Positions 43,437 through 55,335 of a DNA stretch of 64,000 nucleotides are shown here, piece by piece. The notes under the pieces were generated by a model, which saw only the letters and a list, made by a program, of their open reading frames with translations, did no database searches and had not been told where the DNA came from. The stretch comes from Durusdinium trenchii (lineage: Eukaryota > Sar > Dinophyceae > Suessiales > Symbiodiniaceae). Positions within the stretch are counted from its first letter, which is position 1. Each line of letters starts with the position of its first letter. The DNA is taken from assembly GCA_963970005.1 (NCBI GenBank), contig CAXAMN010026395.1:434582-498581 (forward strand), written 5' to 3'. A program made the position numbers and the translations under genes.

Positions 43437-44961
43437 CGGTTTGTTTTCTCGGCGAAATGGGGTGAAATACACACATTCCATCACATTCCTGCCTGCACGG
43501 CGGTTTCGGTCTTTTTGTTTTTTTCTTTCATGTGTCGTGCTTTATTGTGTTATATTGTTTTATTGTGTCTTTCGAATGTTGCGAGATAAACACACGAAAC
43601 AAACAACGTTCTGATGGCAGGCAGCAGCAAGCAGCCATAGGAGACACTTGCAATGAGAGAAGGCTTTTGGACTTTGATGAGGCCATCTAAAGATCTCATG
43701 CACTGTGGCTCAAGAGCAAAATGCCAGCGGATCTACGTGGAGTTCAGTGGATCACTTCCTGGAATCTCAAAGAATAATATATATACCCTACGCATCCAAC
43801 GACCAAAGAATATTCGGCCTTGGGCTAACGACCATCGATTCTTTGGTCATTAAGATTTCGCATGGGTTGGCTCTTGTTTTTGATAATGTCAACATCAGTG
43901 TCAACATCATCACGACCACAAGGGACCTTCAACAGGAAAGGCCGCCACTCATTTTTCTCACATAGCTCTTCGAAGAGCAGTTCGGTTTGCAACCTTCACA
44001 CGCCAGGAAATTGAAAGTAGCCTCAGGCGTGACAGCCTCGCAAGTTTCCACTCAATGGAACCTCGCTGTCGTATTCGGGCACACGCATTCTTTGCCCAGC
44101 CAATTGAATCCTCATCTACGAAGCAGTGTTCAAATCTGGTGTTCAGTCCTTGGATAACGAACATGCAGGTTCATCATGAAGGTGGCAGCAAGGCGTACCA
44201 AACCGCCAAGAAGCTTGTCACACGGGTCTTGACTAAACAATGCTCAAAAGCCTCGCCAAGCGAAAGAATTCCACAACATGGTGTTTGCTCAAAACATTGT
44301 AGTACAGCCCCGAACTAGGCAACCAACATGGAATTTCGGCTTCATTATCCATGCGACCTCAACTCTCCTGCCGGAGTCACACCGCAAACGAAAAGACGTT
44401 TGCACAAGAAACACACGCGGTACTTGTTGGTTCCGGTGGGCAGAGGGACCTTCCTCTCGAGCAGCAACATAGTAATCGTCCACTTGTAGTGTGCCTTGAG
44501 GTGACACCCATCATACACTAGCTAGGGTAGCACATACCATGTTGAACTGTCAATCTGGGTCGCAAGCGTTTTCGTAAAGCTCGACGCATAGTCCGCACAC
44601 CCGCGAAGCAGCATGGCACGCTCCCGGAAATCCCAAGATCAAGAACTAGGGCTTTAGGGCCTGTGGTGTAAAGTCCATGTCTCACCTCCCAATGTTATCT
44701 CTTTTTCATCTCTCACTCCATCACCTCCGTTTGGATCTCTAGATTGGAGGATTTCGTGTTGCGATTGATCTGAAACGGCACAAGTACCTGCCAGCCAATC
44801 AAACATATGTGTGCATGGAAGATTTGGTCATTAGATTTTTGTTTGGCGATTAGATTTTTTTTGGGCGATTAGCTACGACCAAAAATTTATCGGCTCTTGA
44901 AGCTTAGGGTATATATATATTAATATATATATAGAGGTGGACGTGATTTACTTTTGAGTTT

Positions 44962-45050
44962 GCCTGGAGTCTCAGTAAGTACCTCAGAAAAGTGGTACAG
45001 TCGTACCTGTTTTTTGTTTGGGTCATGACCCATTTTCAGGTCTAGGTATA
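44962..45050. mobile_element. Miniature inverted-repeat element, family 1 copy
   Basis: Well-preserved copy: GCCTGGAGTCTCAG, GTACCTCAGAAAAGTGG, AGTCGTACCTGTTTTTTG, TTTGGGTCATGACCCATTTT and terminal CAGGTCTAGGTA. Preceded by an AT-rich palindromic patch at 44,909-44,933. Confidence 0.8.
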
Positions 45051-45332
45051 ATGTTCTTCACTGTCACTATCCATGCAAAGACTGCAGTCAGAGAAATCCA
45101 ACGCGGGTTTGCATGGGTCCCGTCATACTAAGATTTTGGGGGACATTATGTCTTGGTTGCGGCAATTTGTCTATGAGAACACCCTTATTATATAGTAGAT
45201 GTAGCCAATGGAATATGCAGCAAGGGCCATGGATATGATGGGTCAAAAACCTGGAGCCCTGACCATGTAATTAGTTGTCAAGACCTTCCAGGTCAATCAG
45301 TCGGTCCTTTTGGTGCCATGAGCCACTAGGAC

Positions 45333-45405
45333 CATCCTGGACATGGGTGTCCTGTCTATAGAGATACTGTAGAGTAGTCCAGCCAGGACACCCATGTCCA
45401 GGATG
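45333..45405. mobile_element. Perfect 22-bp inverted repeat (hairpin)
   Basis: CATCCTGGACATGGGTGTCC.. at 45,333-45,354 is exactly reverse-complemented at 45,384-45,405, with a 29-nt loop. It is 100 bp upstream of a kinesin exon. The stem would be very stable in RNA. Probably the core of a MITE whose outer ends are lost. Confidence 0.8.
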
Positions 45406-45509
45406 ATCCGGGGATGTTGTTTTCTTCTTAGCCGACCCTGGACAGATCTCCAAGTCCTCTAAGTCTGTTCAGGTCCAGCAGCTCGACCGAGCTCCACAGC
45501 GATCCGCAG

Positions 45510-45561
45510 GTCCAGTTGGTCGAGATCTACAACGACCAGCTGCGGGACCTCTTGGCCGAAG
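45510..45561 (+). CDS. Kinesin motor exon: VEIYNDQLRDLL
   Basis: Acceptor CCGCAG|GTCCAG; codes VQLVEIYNDQLRDLLAE. (S/V)xxEIYNExxxDLL is a hallmark of the kinesin motor core, so identity is secure. A longer 5' version from 45,473 (SSSTELHSDPQ) is possible. The 3' end is ambiguous: with a GC donor (GAAG|GCGACC) the next exon at 46,567 continues LLAEGAQPRLRVSVG in frame. Alternatively, the GC-rich frame runs on through GDRVVVQVGPTRAADTLAVR to about 45,625. Confidence 0.85.
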
Positions 45562-46261
45562 GCGACCGGGTGGTTGTACAGGTCGGCCCGACACGTGCGG
45601 CCGACACCCTCGCGGTGCGGGATGCACCTTTGAGATCCTTTGAGAGGAAGCAGATGTCGGGTTGTGAAAGCTCCAAGAACCCATGTCACTGCTATGCCGC
45701 TGGCTCTTTGCCGGACATGTCACCTCCCAAGCTTGTGGATGGAACACCCTGAGTTACATGAGGTCATGGGAACTTGTTCCCATGCTGGAGGACTAGGTCA
45801 ACCTGCTAAATTGGATCATTTAAATGGCTCCAAGTACCTTCGTCCTTCGTTGTTCGATCCCATGGTTTCGTATGATCGAATTCGTTCGAGCGAACAGCAG
45901 CTCAATTCGGAGCGGGTCCTAAAGTGGAATCCGTGGACCCTTTGGGCTTGAAACGGTGAGGCGGTTTGAACAGGTCAGAGCCAAGCCTTGAGCACTCAAG
46001 TCCATCCCGGAAACCAACATAGCCAGAAATAAATAGTACCGTACGTTGTTCCAATATGGCAATTAAGGATAATTAAGGTGCTTAGTACATAACAAGTCCC
46101 TGTGGTTGTTTAGGGAAACATCCATAGTTGTTTGGGCTTCCAGGAAGGTCCCACCTTTCCCCCGCCACGACATGTGATCTGCTCCCGCCCTTGGCTCTCC
46201 CGCCCTTTCGACGTTTTGGGGCGGAGCAACCGACATGGTATGCGGACATGGTGAGTGACTA

Positions 46262-46420
46262 CTAGGAACGAGAGGACGCTACGAACGGGGCTCCTGGCCT
46301 TACTACTAGGAGCGATCGGACGCTACGAACGGGGCTCCTGGCATCGCTACCAAGCAAGAACGCTACGAACGGGGCTCCTGGCCTTACTATTAGGAGCGAT
46401 CGGACGCTACGAACGGAGCA
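46262..46420. repeat. Tandem repeat, GCTACGAACGGGGCTCCTGG units
   Basis: Three to four imperfect units of about 40-60 nt, each with ACGCTACGAACGGGGCTCCT, separated by ACTACTAGGAGCGATCGG. A diverged single unit (CTACTAGGAGC..GCTACAAACGGGGCTGG) is at 61,552-61,612, and CGCTACGAACG fragments are at 59,574 and 59,668, so the unit is dispersed. Encoded TLRTGLLALLLGAIGRYE repeats are considered incidental. Confidence 0.85.
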
Positions 46421-46566
46421 AATTGGTGACGCACACATGCGTTTCAGCTCTCCGTGCTCACGTGAGGTATCAATATACCGCCTGCATGTACTCTCACTTT
46501 CTCTGACTGCCACTGAACCCTTCGGGACCCTTTGGGACCCTTCGGTTCCCGAAGCGGGTCTTGCAG

Positions 46567-46611
46567 GTGCTCAGCCACGGCTTCGGGTCTCTGTTGGAAA
46601 GCCCAGGAGAG
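46567..46611 (+). CDS. Probable kinesin exon (strand after DLL)
   Basis: 45 nt between GGTCTTGCAG and GAGAG|GTAATG, excellent splice sites. Spliced from 45,561 it reads GAQPRLRVSVGKPRR, an alternating strand suited to the kinesin beta-segment that follows the DLL helix. The other two frames read VLSHGFGSLLESPGE and CSATASGLCWKAQE. Assignment depends on the inferred GC donor of the preceding exon. Confidence 0.4.
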
Positions 46612-47580
46612 GTAATGAGGTGATGAAAGCTGGGCATAAGTTAAGCTAGCAGTTCCAGAGGGCTGCTTCATGGGTGATATAGGGGTGCCCCGAACTCATG
46701 GGGGGGTGTTCATTGCCAGGTTTTTCGGAGTTGGTTGACACAAAGGGACGAGAGGGGAGGAGAATGTAGCATGTAGTTTTGCTGGAGAGAAGTCTTGGAA
46801 AAAACGGCTCCATGAGGACAGTACATGGCGAGTCACCCTTGGATTAATTTTCAAGTGTGCTGGGTACCTACCAGGACACGCTTGAGGGATCCAATGGGAA
46901 TCCCAAGCCCTTCTTGGCAGCAAACACCAACCTCAAAGTAACCTAGAGACATGATCCCTATAGGCACATGGAGCTTGTACTCATGTTCTAAGGTACGAGA
47001 CTCCAAAAAACACGACGTGGATGTGTCCTTTTTGAAAACCTCATCACTTGCGCATCACTTGCGCATGACCGTTGCACCCACTTTGCACCCCACATCTCTG
47101 TTGCTTGGCAGCCGCAGTGGCTGACAAAGCATGCGTTCCCCACAGCAGCGTCTCTAAAGCAGCGCTGACGTGGATCCCTCCAAGAAGGACTAACGCGAAC
47201 CCAACGAACACATCCAAGTGGTGGATGGCACTCCCTGTTCGTAAAGGAAAGTAGAAAGTAGTCTTCCTTTCGGGGCCGTCCACTTCCATGTCGGTGAGAC
47301 ATGGTAAGACTACATCGATTCACCATAGTTTTTGGGTCTAAAAGGAGGTGGTGGGAGATGTGTGAGGTCCTCACCATGAATCAATCCACCCGCTTGAGTG
47401 CGTATGAATACGTCCGGGCCTCGAATCTTTTGGCCGAACATCGATGTTTCTCATTGCCATCAGGTGGGTCCAAGCTCGGAGCCCTCATCCCATGGGTTGA
47501 CCTCTCAGGTGGTCTGATTCAGTTTGTCTATTCTGTTCATCGGTGGTCAACCAGAGTCTGTTCATCTGACGCATCCCTAG

Positions 47581-47685
47581 GTCTCAAGCAGCGGCAGCGC
47601 ACTGCTGGGCGCCGTCTCCCAATGCATCTCCAGCGACAGCGCGGGAGGCGCCGTGCGGCAGTGCAGAGGAATGTATATGTCGGGT
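47581..47685 (+). CDS. Probable kinesin exon (helix before switch I)
   Basis: Starts at CATCCCTAG|GTC in phase 0: VSSSGSALLGAVSQCISSDS, then AGGAVRQCR. Kinesins have a V.S...LL..V..G...R helix here, directly before the RATA.T.LN/SSRSH segment found at 48,505. High GC supports coding. The donor is unresolved (several GT/GC/GA options between 47,672 and 47,690). Confidence 0.45.
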
Positions 47686-48504
47686 TTGTCGAGGAAAACC
47701 CATGGAACACCTGCCAGAATCCCAGAGAGCCCAAGAATTGACCACCTGTGTTCACCACTGCAAAGAGAGGGAACAATGACCAGCTGCTAGAAAATAGCAC
47801 AAACGAATCGATCGTTAGACCAACTCATGGTTCCAACGGCCACTGCCCACTCCCACGTCGAAGCTGTCTTCTGGACATCCCAAATCGTTCCAAAAAAGCT
47901 CTTCCCGCCCTCCGCCTCCTCCGCTGCCCAGGCATTGCCAAGATGCTGGGGCAAGTGCTGCGGACGGGGCAGGTCGGGGGTGGAGCGACGGAGCGGGCGT
48001 GGTCGGTGCTGTCGAACTAGCTGAACGAGACTCTCTGAGCGAGCAGAGAGTTCCCCAAGAGTTCGACGGCGATCTAGGGCGATCGACACGACGGCTTTCA
48101 AGTGGAGAAGGAGAAAATTGATCTGGGCGCTTTTTTCCAGGGTCCTTGAGGCCCTTCCTAGAGACCATCAGGAGTTTGTTTGAACTCCTGACTGGCCTGC
48201 GCAGTTCCCCCAACCAATTGGAGAATCTGCTAAGTCAAGCTTTCTCTTTGATTCTCAGCTGCCTGGCAATTTTGCTGGTTCAATGCACCAAACTCGTGTG
48301 CTTATGCTTCTTTGTGCTCGTAGCAGATGATATCCATCCCTTCAGCTCTAATGAGCTTTATATTTTATGATTCATTATGTGCATGTTTAAGCTAGTCTTC
48401 GATTTTCCTTTGGGGTATCTTTGCAGCGGGTGTTCTGGGCCATTTCCAGTACTTCTATGGCACACCAGGCGCGCAGCGAGGTGTCGCGCTTTTGTGCACC
48501 GCAG

Positions 48505-48537
48505 GCACATCGAGCGACCTTCAACACGGCCCTGAAT
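48505..48537 (+). CDS. Probable kinesin exon: switch I lead-in
   Basis: 33 nt between CACCGCAG and AAT|GTCAGG, coding AHRATFNTALN. The kinesin consensus at this point is .RATA.TALN.SSRSH, and the exon stops just before SSRSH. The order relative to the P-loop and VEIYNDQ exons is right. I did not find the SSRSH, DLAGSE or NKSL exons downstream, so the motor is incomplete in what I can see; they may be short exons I missed, or the copy is truncated. Confidence 0.5.
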
Positions 48538-49358
48538 GTCAGGCCGTGAACCGGCGGTTTGGGCCGTTTCTCAGTGGAGACCGAGAGGGAGAAGCGACCG
48601 TCTGGTGGGTATGGGAGAGGCATGGTTTTCGATCCTACCCAATCAAGCAAGAGGACCAATGTGCTAAGAACATCTGCCAGTACTGATGAGTCCTTTACCC
48701 AGCTAAAGGCGGGACAACCTCCAGGTAGGGACTCATGCTATAATGGATCCACTGCACGGAACCGGTTTTGGTCTCAACGGAACCTAAAGGCCCGGGAAAA
48801 GAAGCAAAACGGTTTAAAACATTTTGAAACAACAGCCAAAACAATAGACAAACGATGTTCCGGATAATTGACGGAGTGGTTTTCCCTGGGGTGTTTGTGT
48901 GAAACCATTGAGTATTTACAGGATTTTGGATTCAGCTTCGATCGCCAGCTGAGCTGCTGGCTGTTTGTTGCCGTATTTTTGTGGAGTCTCTGAGTTGGAA
49001 CATGGCTGTCTACTAGACAGGCGATGTCGGCTACCACTCATGGTAGACAGGAACAATCCTGAAGCATCCTTTGTAGCACTTATTTCTGGCGAACCATGGT
49101 TTGGAGCACTTTTTGGAAGTTTGAGCGTTAATTGAGGGTATGTACACTTTTCAGGACATATGAGCGCTTTTTGGTGATGTAAATTCTAAAGCCTACTGGT
49201 TCCTGACCAGTGTCCTTATCAACCCTTGTGGGCCTTTGGGGGCCCTATGGACCGGGTGGAAATCCTATATGACCTCCTACTAGTAGTATGTGCAAATGAA
49301 ACCACAAAGGTTTCGTTCCAACCTTCTGGGCGTGCTTTACAACAATTTTTCCAAAAAG

Positions 49359-49425
49359 GGTGCCCGCAACTTGGGCGCAAATTCCCGCAACCCGGGCGCA
49401 AATTCCCGCAACCCGGGCGCAATTT
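49359..49425. repeat. 20-21 bp tandem repeat, three copies
   Basis: AATTCCCGCAACCCGGGCGC repeated, first unit with CTTGGG. Related in style to the CCGGCGTAATT arrays near 57.4 kb. Confidence 0.9.
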
Positions 49426-49920
49426 TAAAAAGTGGCGGATTGTTATTTTACTTACTGTAAATATTTTATGTTGATACTGATGATCAAAGAAAGGGGTTGC
49501 TGGCTGCCGCTTCGTAGTGTGTGAGCGTGTGTTGTGTGTGCATGGGATGGGTGCCAGCATGTGGCAGGGGAATGGACTTGAAGATTACATAAGGTGGAAT
49601 GAAGCTACATCTGACTTTCCAGTGGTACCTTTTTTCAAGGCATGAACACTTTTTTTGATGATGTGCAGTTTTTTTTTTCTGTCACTTTTTTCTGCTACGA
49701 CGGAGGGTTCAGGATATGTCGACGAATCGTTTGAGCTGCGGAGTTTCGCAATGTTCAGGGCAAGACGTGGAGGTGAGATGTCGTGATAGGCATCGGCATG
49801 GAGTGAAAGTCCAGGGCGAAGGGTCTATATCAGGTGTTTTCATCTTCCGTGCATCATCCCCCGTTGTGGGTGAATCTTGGAACAAGTGGGGCTAAAAATT
49901 GTAAGATTGTATACCAGGAC

Positions 49921-50010
49921 CCTCCAAGGCTCCAAGGCGTGTCTATTTATAGCCCCTTAGCCGGAAAGGGGAGTCCATCAACCACCCCTTGAAGGCCCTG
50001 GTACAAACCT
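49921..50010. mobile_element. CCCTGGTAC-end miniature element, copy 2
   Basis: GGCTCCAAGGCGTGTCTATT, TATAGCCCCTTAGCCGG, AAAGGGGAGTCCATCAACCA and terminal AGGCCCTGGTAC. Same block order as the copies at 54,163 and 55,246. Confidence 0.6.
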
Positions 50011-51209
50011 GATGAATCTGTTTCTGGGCAAAAACATGCAAAAAACTGGATGCTTCGGATGCTACCCAGGACCTCGCTCGCCTGGCCCACCTTGCGCCTT
50101 GGCCCAGCTGGCTCAGATAGCTTCATGAGAATACGAAGCTACGCGTTGTAGGGAGCGATGATGTATGGAAAGCCCCCAAGATCTCTTGAACCCCCTCTAA
50201 GTGCACCTTGCGACGATTCAGATAGCTTTGATTGTGTGTGTGTGTTTGACATATGCGCTTCTTTGTCGTGCACAGCCAAGATGTAAGCCAAGTGGACTTC
50301 AGGCTACATTGACCGCCCCAGGTCAACCAAAAGATCAACCACCCCGAGCGCCAGTCCCATGGATTGGCATTAGAAGTCCCGTGGATTTGCATATAGAATC
50401 ATATAGATTCCATTGGTTCCGCGGATTGGCAAAGATTGTCTCATGTCTCTTGTGGGGGCAACTTTGGATGCATCAAACTCAGAGGCCAAGTGTCCTTCAT
50501 ACTCCAACAGCACTCTGTTTCAGATCCCTACGCAGACTGGTTGGTTTCCCGAGTGGTTTCCCGTTTTGAAGGGGTCGGTTTTGCGCGGATTTGCCGCCAT
50601 GTGCGCTGATGGAAGAGGCTGTGGTGGCAGCCCTGCAGAGGTGGGGGATGAGAACAGCTTTCGCTTCAGACCAACGACCCTTCTCGCATAGAGTTCCCAG
50701 AGCTGGTAGGGCCCGCAATGTGTTGTTTCAATACGTTTTGAAGGTGGAGCTCGGTCAAGTCGAGCCTTGCGGGATTCAAACCCATCACACAACGCGATGG
50801 TGCAATGACAATATCAATATCATGATTTAGGATTCTAGGCTACTAGGCTTAGGATTATCATTGATTATCTTTACTTTTGTATTTTATAAGTGACCCCCCT
50901 TCCGAGCATTTTTTTTAAATTACTATTTACTATGTTTTTCATACGTTGTTTGTGTTTCCTGGTTCCTTAAGCTCATCCAGGATATGGTGCGGGAACAGAG
51001 CTGTGCAGCGGATCGTTGAAACAGCGTCCAGGATATGTTATGGGGCTTCCACATGCCGAACGGTCATAGATCAACTCCCCTACAACCGTGAAGAAACCCA
51101 CATGGAACCTGATGGCCTAGTGACCAGTGGCCTAGAAATTTGTGTCACACACAGATGGGAGGTAAAACAGGAACAGGTTATGTAGTGAGGAGACGCCCTC
51201 GCCCTGGCC

Positions 51210-51390
51210 CTGAATGAAAACTAAAATGACACATGAAATTGTCAGAAACAATATATAAGCAATCATGACCCAAATGAAAACCACAATGACAGATGAATAG
51301 ACATGATGATCCACATGAATACCAAAATGACAGATGAACAAATAAAGCTGAACAAAAAAGCAAATGAAACACAAAACAGCAAATGAAGAT
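51210..51390. repeat. AATGACAGATGAA minisatellite
   Basis: Irregular repeats of AAAATGACAGATGAA with AACAAA and AATGAAAACC spacers; similar AAATGAA-rich sequence returns at 51,895-52,010. Confidence 0.75.
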
Positions 51391-51451
51391 TGTTTTGTGT
51401 TCTCAATAATTTTGATTTTCCTCGAGCTGTTTTTTTTTAAAAAATTTTGTT

Positions 51452-51841
51452 TTGGCTAGTTTCCGCCACAAATCAACGAGAGTCAACTCCATTTTACAAA
51501 AGCTGAAGCAAAATAGAAGGACATGCGTAACCGACTAGCCTAGCAAAGAGGGTTCAGGACTAGCTGACTTGGCCGCCTTTCCTTCAGGGGAGGTGATTGC
51601 AATTGAGCTCCGGCATTCTTTTGTTTTTCGTGATCGTTTTGGCTAGTTTCGGCCACAAATTGGCAACATTGTAATTTAAGTTCATTGTGTTTTAAGTTCG
51701 GCTAGTTTTGGCAACACATGAACGACAGTCAAGTACATGTCACAACAGCTAAAGCAAAATAGAAGGAAATGACTAGCTGAGTGGGGTAGCAAAGCGGGTT
51801 CAGGAGTATATAGGTGACTTGGCAGCCTTCGCTTCAGGGGA
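51452..51841. repeat. ~140-bp duplication, two copies
   Basis: Copy one 51,452-51,590 and copy two 51,703-51,841 share TTGGCTAGTTT, GCTGAAGCAAAATAGAAGGA, AGCAAAG.GGGTTCAGGA, TGACTTGGC and TTCAGGGGA in order. Between them a third partial TTTTGGCTAGTTTCGGCCAC occurs (51,638). An unclassified repeat without coding signal. Confidence 0.8.
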
Positions 51842-52051
51842 CGCAAACGATAAACACAATCACGAATGAACAAAAACAACAGGTGGGTGTTTTAAAATAA
51901 CAAATGATGATGCAAATGAAAACACACACACACATATATGTACATGAAAAAAGACACAGATTGGCATGAACAAAAATGATGAAAACGAAAGCAACATGAA
52001 TACATACATGTTTTGTCCACCCCCAGTCTGTGGCTGTTAGATTCTCTTAAG

Positions 52052-52138
52052 CGTAGGCATTCTTCCCGTCACTTAGGCGCCCTTACCCGTTACCTATAGG
52101 CGTTCTTGCCCGTTACTTATAGGCATTTTTATCCGTTC
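52052..52138. repeat. ~27-bp tandem repeat, four copies
   Basis: TAGGCGTTCTTGCCCGTTAC units with CTTA/CCTA spacers and increasing divergence towards both ends. Confidence 0.85.
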
Positions 52139-54162
52139 CCCCCCTCACAACAATCAGGGTGGACAAAGGAATGGTAGCCTTTTTGGGGGGGAGCAAGTGA
52201 CATGAGTTTTAAGCATACATTACTTCAGACCGGGCACCAGCGTCAGGTTGCTTTCTCAGAAGCTTTCTCATTCAAATTATGGTTTTGCCTCCTGCATGTA
52301 AGAATGCATGTGATTTTGCCTCGGCGTTTTTGACCCTCGAGGCTGCAGCGTAGGCGTTCTATGTGACAACGGGCATAATTTCGGCCTAAATGAAGTTGGG
52401 CAGGAATTATATGCAATTATTGCCAAATGGCCTAATGAGGTTATAGGTATTGATTGTAATCAATATCGGATGCTTAGGGGAATACTTACTTCTATAACCA
52501 ATGTTTCAACGACATGCCTATAGTGCCTAAGGCGCCTGAGGCGATCCTGAGCTGTGGCTGCGTCGCAGTGGCCTCTGACGAGCTTTCCAACACATTGCTG
52601 ACTCCTTGGATTGATACCTCTGAATGGATCAACTTCTTGTCCCGTGGCAAGCTCAACCTGGAGCCAGAGTGCAGCGGATAGTGTGATCACCGGGCAGGGT
52701 CGCATTGGGCGTTCGTTTCGTACCAGTGCTTGGTGAAGTTGGGCCAAGTGGAAGCTTGTGAGTGGGGTTCCCAAAGCTTCCACTTGGCCAAACGGGTTCC
52801 CTAAGTGCTTGACGTTGGCCAAACCGGCGAGGAACTGCATCGATCCCGGTCCCGAGTGCTTCACGACTTGGTGCGGCCCTCACCGGGCGCCGCATTGAGA
52901 ACCACTTGCCGTATGCGGTTCCTGGTCGATCCAGCCAGGCCGATCAAAAGGAAAACGACACGTGGTGGCTCTGGCTGTGCCAGCTCCTGCTCACGCTGAA
53001 CAACCTGGCAATGCGGAAAGTGTTGACACGTACCACGAGTGGGGTAATTTGTCAAAGCTTCAGCCACCAAGCAATTTTGTTTAATCCGTCACCCGCAAGG
53101 AAGCAAGGAAGCAAGGCGACCCAAATCACATGCCCATGCGAGCGGGAAGCCTTCTAGCGCTTGTCCACCCTACCTCCCATTGACTCAGGCCGCAATCCTC
53201 GGCAGTTCAGTTTGCTCTGCAAGACTGGCTGGAGGTGAAGGTGCAAGCATCGGATGTGGACAAGCATATGAACTCCGGTTTCTCTACCACGAGTTCCATC
53301 CTTTGTTTCACCAACATGAACATGCAGCGCATATGACCAACGTACCAAGGCCCAAGATCCCCACGCTTTGCGCTGCATTGATGGGCGCAGAGCTACGCCA
53401 GATCCACCAACGGCTCACGGTGCCCGCATCACACGCAGTAAATCTCCTAGCGTGCTGGTGAGACCGCAGAAAGTAGATAGCACGCTCACTAGGCCCAGTA
53501 TCTCTCATACATGCTGACATATTGCCTTCCACACTCATAATTACTGTGCCCATAGGGTCCAGGTACCTCCTGAAAATGGTCTTGGAGGTGAAAGTACTTG
53601 CAGAGAATGGTCTTGGGGGGTCAAAGGACATCCTCAGGATGGTCCTGGACCCTTAGGGGTGTACATGACTGAGCAGGAGAACCGGTCTAAAAACCACGCG
53701 AAGGAAACGCTTTTGGCTGAGATGACCAAAGCCCACCTCTGATGCATGCAGATCCTCTTCGTCTCCAGAAGCCGTATAGGCTCAGGAGTGACTTTCACTT
53801 CCGCTGACTTGCAGGAAGACTTGGCGCAACAAGCACCAAAACAGCCCTAAACTCGCAGAGCATCTCGTGAACAAGCTCTTCAATCGGTCGGGTTGCTGCG
53901 AAGCCCAAACCGATTCCCATGCCTGGTGGAGGTCACCCGTCACCGACGTAACTGGTGTATACTCGGCGTCACCTGCGTGTGAGCGCGTTGCCGAGCCCCA
54001 CCGTATCGGCGAAGCGGCGTAAGATGCGCAAGACCCTTTGCAGACACGCTTTCCATGCTAAAACGCATGGACACATTGTATTCTTGGGGCAAGTCTCCAA
54101 GAATGCCCTTTTGTCTACGAAGGTACAAGACTTAATTAAACCTCACCGATTGGTAGCTTCAT

Positions 54163-54245
54163 GTACCAGGGCCCCTCGAGAGGTGTGTCCATAAGTTCAT
54201 AATATTATAGCCCCTTACAGGTTATAAGGGGTGTTCATGTACCAC
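54163..54245. mobile_element. CCCTGGTAC-end miniature element, copy 3
   Basis: GTACCAGGGCCCCTCGAGAG, GTGTCCATAAG, TTATAGCCCCTTACAGG and TTATAAGGGGTGTTCATG, ending GTACCACCCC. Confidence 0.65.
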
Positions 54246-54983
54246 CCCGAAATCCCATGCTCAGATGTTAAGGCATGAGGATGGGATTCTTGCCTGCGAA
54301 GACCAAACCCGGTTTGGCTGCAAAATGATGCTCCTTGGTATGTGAGTACTGGGGAAAACATACCTTGCAGCTGCACAGGATTGCGTGACCCACGAAGGCA
54401 GCTGCGGCAGAACCATACAGTATACCCGAATGCCTGTGAAGTTCCCATAAATCCATCCAGATCTATTCTTTTCCCACACCAAGTTTTGAGGCTGCTTGGA
54501 ACGTCTATACTCTATTTCAACTGTTACTGAAGCAGCCTCACTTTGGGGCTCAAAGAAGGGACAGAACACCAACCCCTCCGCCGACCCTACTCGCAACAAG
54601 CATCAATCATTACTCAACCACAGGAGAGAGGAGGATTTACAGGTTGTGTTTCATTATTGTGTATCAAACTATAGCCGTCGGGCCATTCGATGTCATAAAG
54701 ACGACACCAATTTGGAAGGGCCCTTCTGTTGACCGCTTTCCAAACATGATGCACCACGACCTGCCAGAACTCTTCCAATGCCGGAGGAGTCACTCAAAAG
54801 TTCATATATAAGAGAAGCAGATACCTCCGGCCCCACCAAATCAGCACCTGGAACCTCCGACTTACCGAACATGTGACATGACGACCAAACGCAGAGATCG
54901 ACTAGTCGGCCCTTTTCCAAGGTCAGTCACGTTGGGCCGGGTCGAGTCGAGGTGTGTCCCGGGTGTACTTCGCTCCGCGCCAG

Positions 54984-55042
54984 GCTCTACCGGGGCGATG
55001 CGAGCGCCTCCGCGGAGCTCGAGGCGTTTCAGAGCTCCGCAG
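54984..55042 (+). CDS. Karyopherin-like exon A
   Basis: After CTCCGCGCCAG it codes LYRGDASASAELEAFQSSA. Importin-beta/IPO13-type karyopherins start with a helix pair of the form LY...D...A...L..FQ.S..AW.VC..LL. This exon supplies the first half; with a GC donor at 55,043 (GCAG|GCGCAC) it joins in phase 1 to exon B, giving AFQSSAGALEVCVQLL, which matches the family spacing exactly. A longer reading to a GT donor at 55,076 would add 11 residues in this position. Strong GC enrichment supports coding. The start codon of the protein was not found upstream. Confidence 0.6.
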
Positions 55043-55245
55043 GCGCACCGGGGCCCACGGCGGACGGACCCCATCGGTTCCTTTTGGAATAGGCGGGGAT
55101 GACCCCCGAAGCAACCACTGTGTGACTGACAGGATTTGGCACTGCAAAACGGGGTCAGTCAAGCAATGTTTGATGTTTTTTGTGGTTTTTGGAGCCTGAT
55201 TAGAATGGTCTTCAAAGGCTCGGGAAGGAGTCGACCTGTGAAAAT

Positions 55246-55335
55246 GGGTACCGGGGGCCCTGTTTGGGGTGTCTGTGAAAAGCCCTTTAGAGGTGATTCG
55301 GGGTGCCCATGAACAGCCCCTAAGGGACCCTTGGT
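55246..55335. mobile_element. CCCTGGTAC-end miniature element, copy 4
   Basis: GGTACCGGGGGCCCTGTTTG, GGGGTGTCTGTGAAAAGCCC, GGTGCCCATGAACAGCCCCT and terminal AAGGGACCCTTGGTAC. It lies inside the inferred intron between karyopherin-like exons A and B. Confidence 0.65.

Larger units (their letters stand above)
48538..54983. other. Stretch with no supported gene; possible missing kinesin exons
   Basis: I looked for SSRSH, DLAGSE, NKSL and YRDSKLT codon patterns and found none convincing. Open pieces at 50,600-50,640 (ALMEEAVVAALQR) and 52,861-53,020 could be orphan exons. The rest is composed of the tandem repeats and mini-elements listed, an AT/AC-rich patch around 51,900-51,960 and unannotatable sequence. 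Confidence 0.45.

Noticed and set aside
46255..46506. Repeat frame TLRTGLLALLLGAIGRYE as a protein
   Set aside because: Direct product of the tandem repeat; both strands read through equally.
50591..50640. ALMEEAVVAALQR as the kinesin NKSLSAL helix
   Set aside because: Residue spacing differs and NKS is absent; helix-like by chance or an unrelated exon.
52805..52999. RSRSRVLHDLV as the kinesin SSRSH exon
   Set aside because: Arg replaces the His, flanking residues do not match and no suitable splice sites border it.
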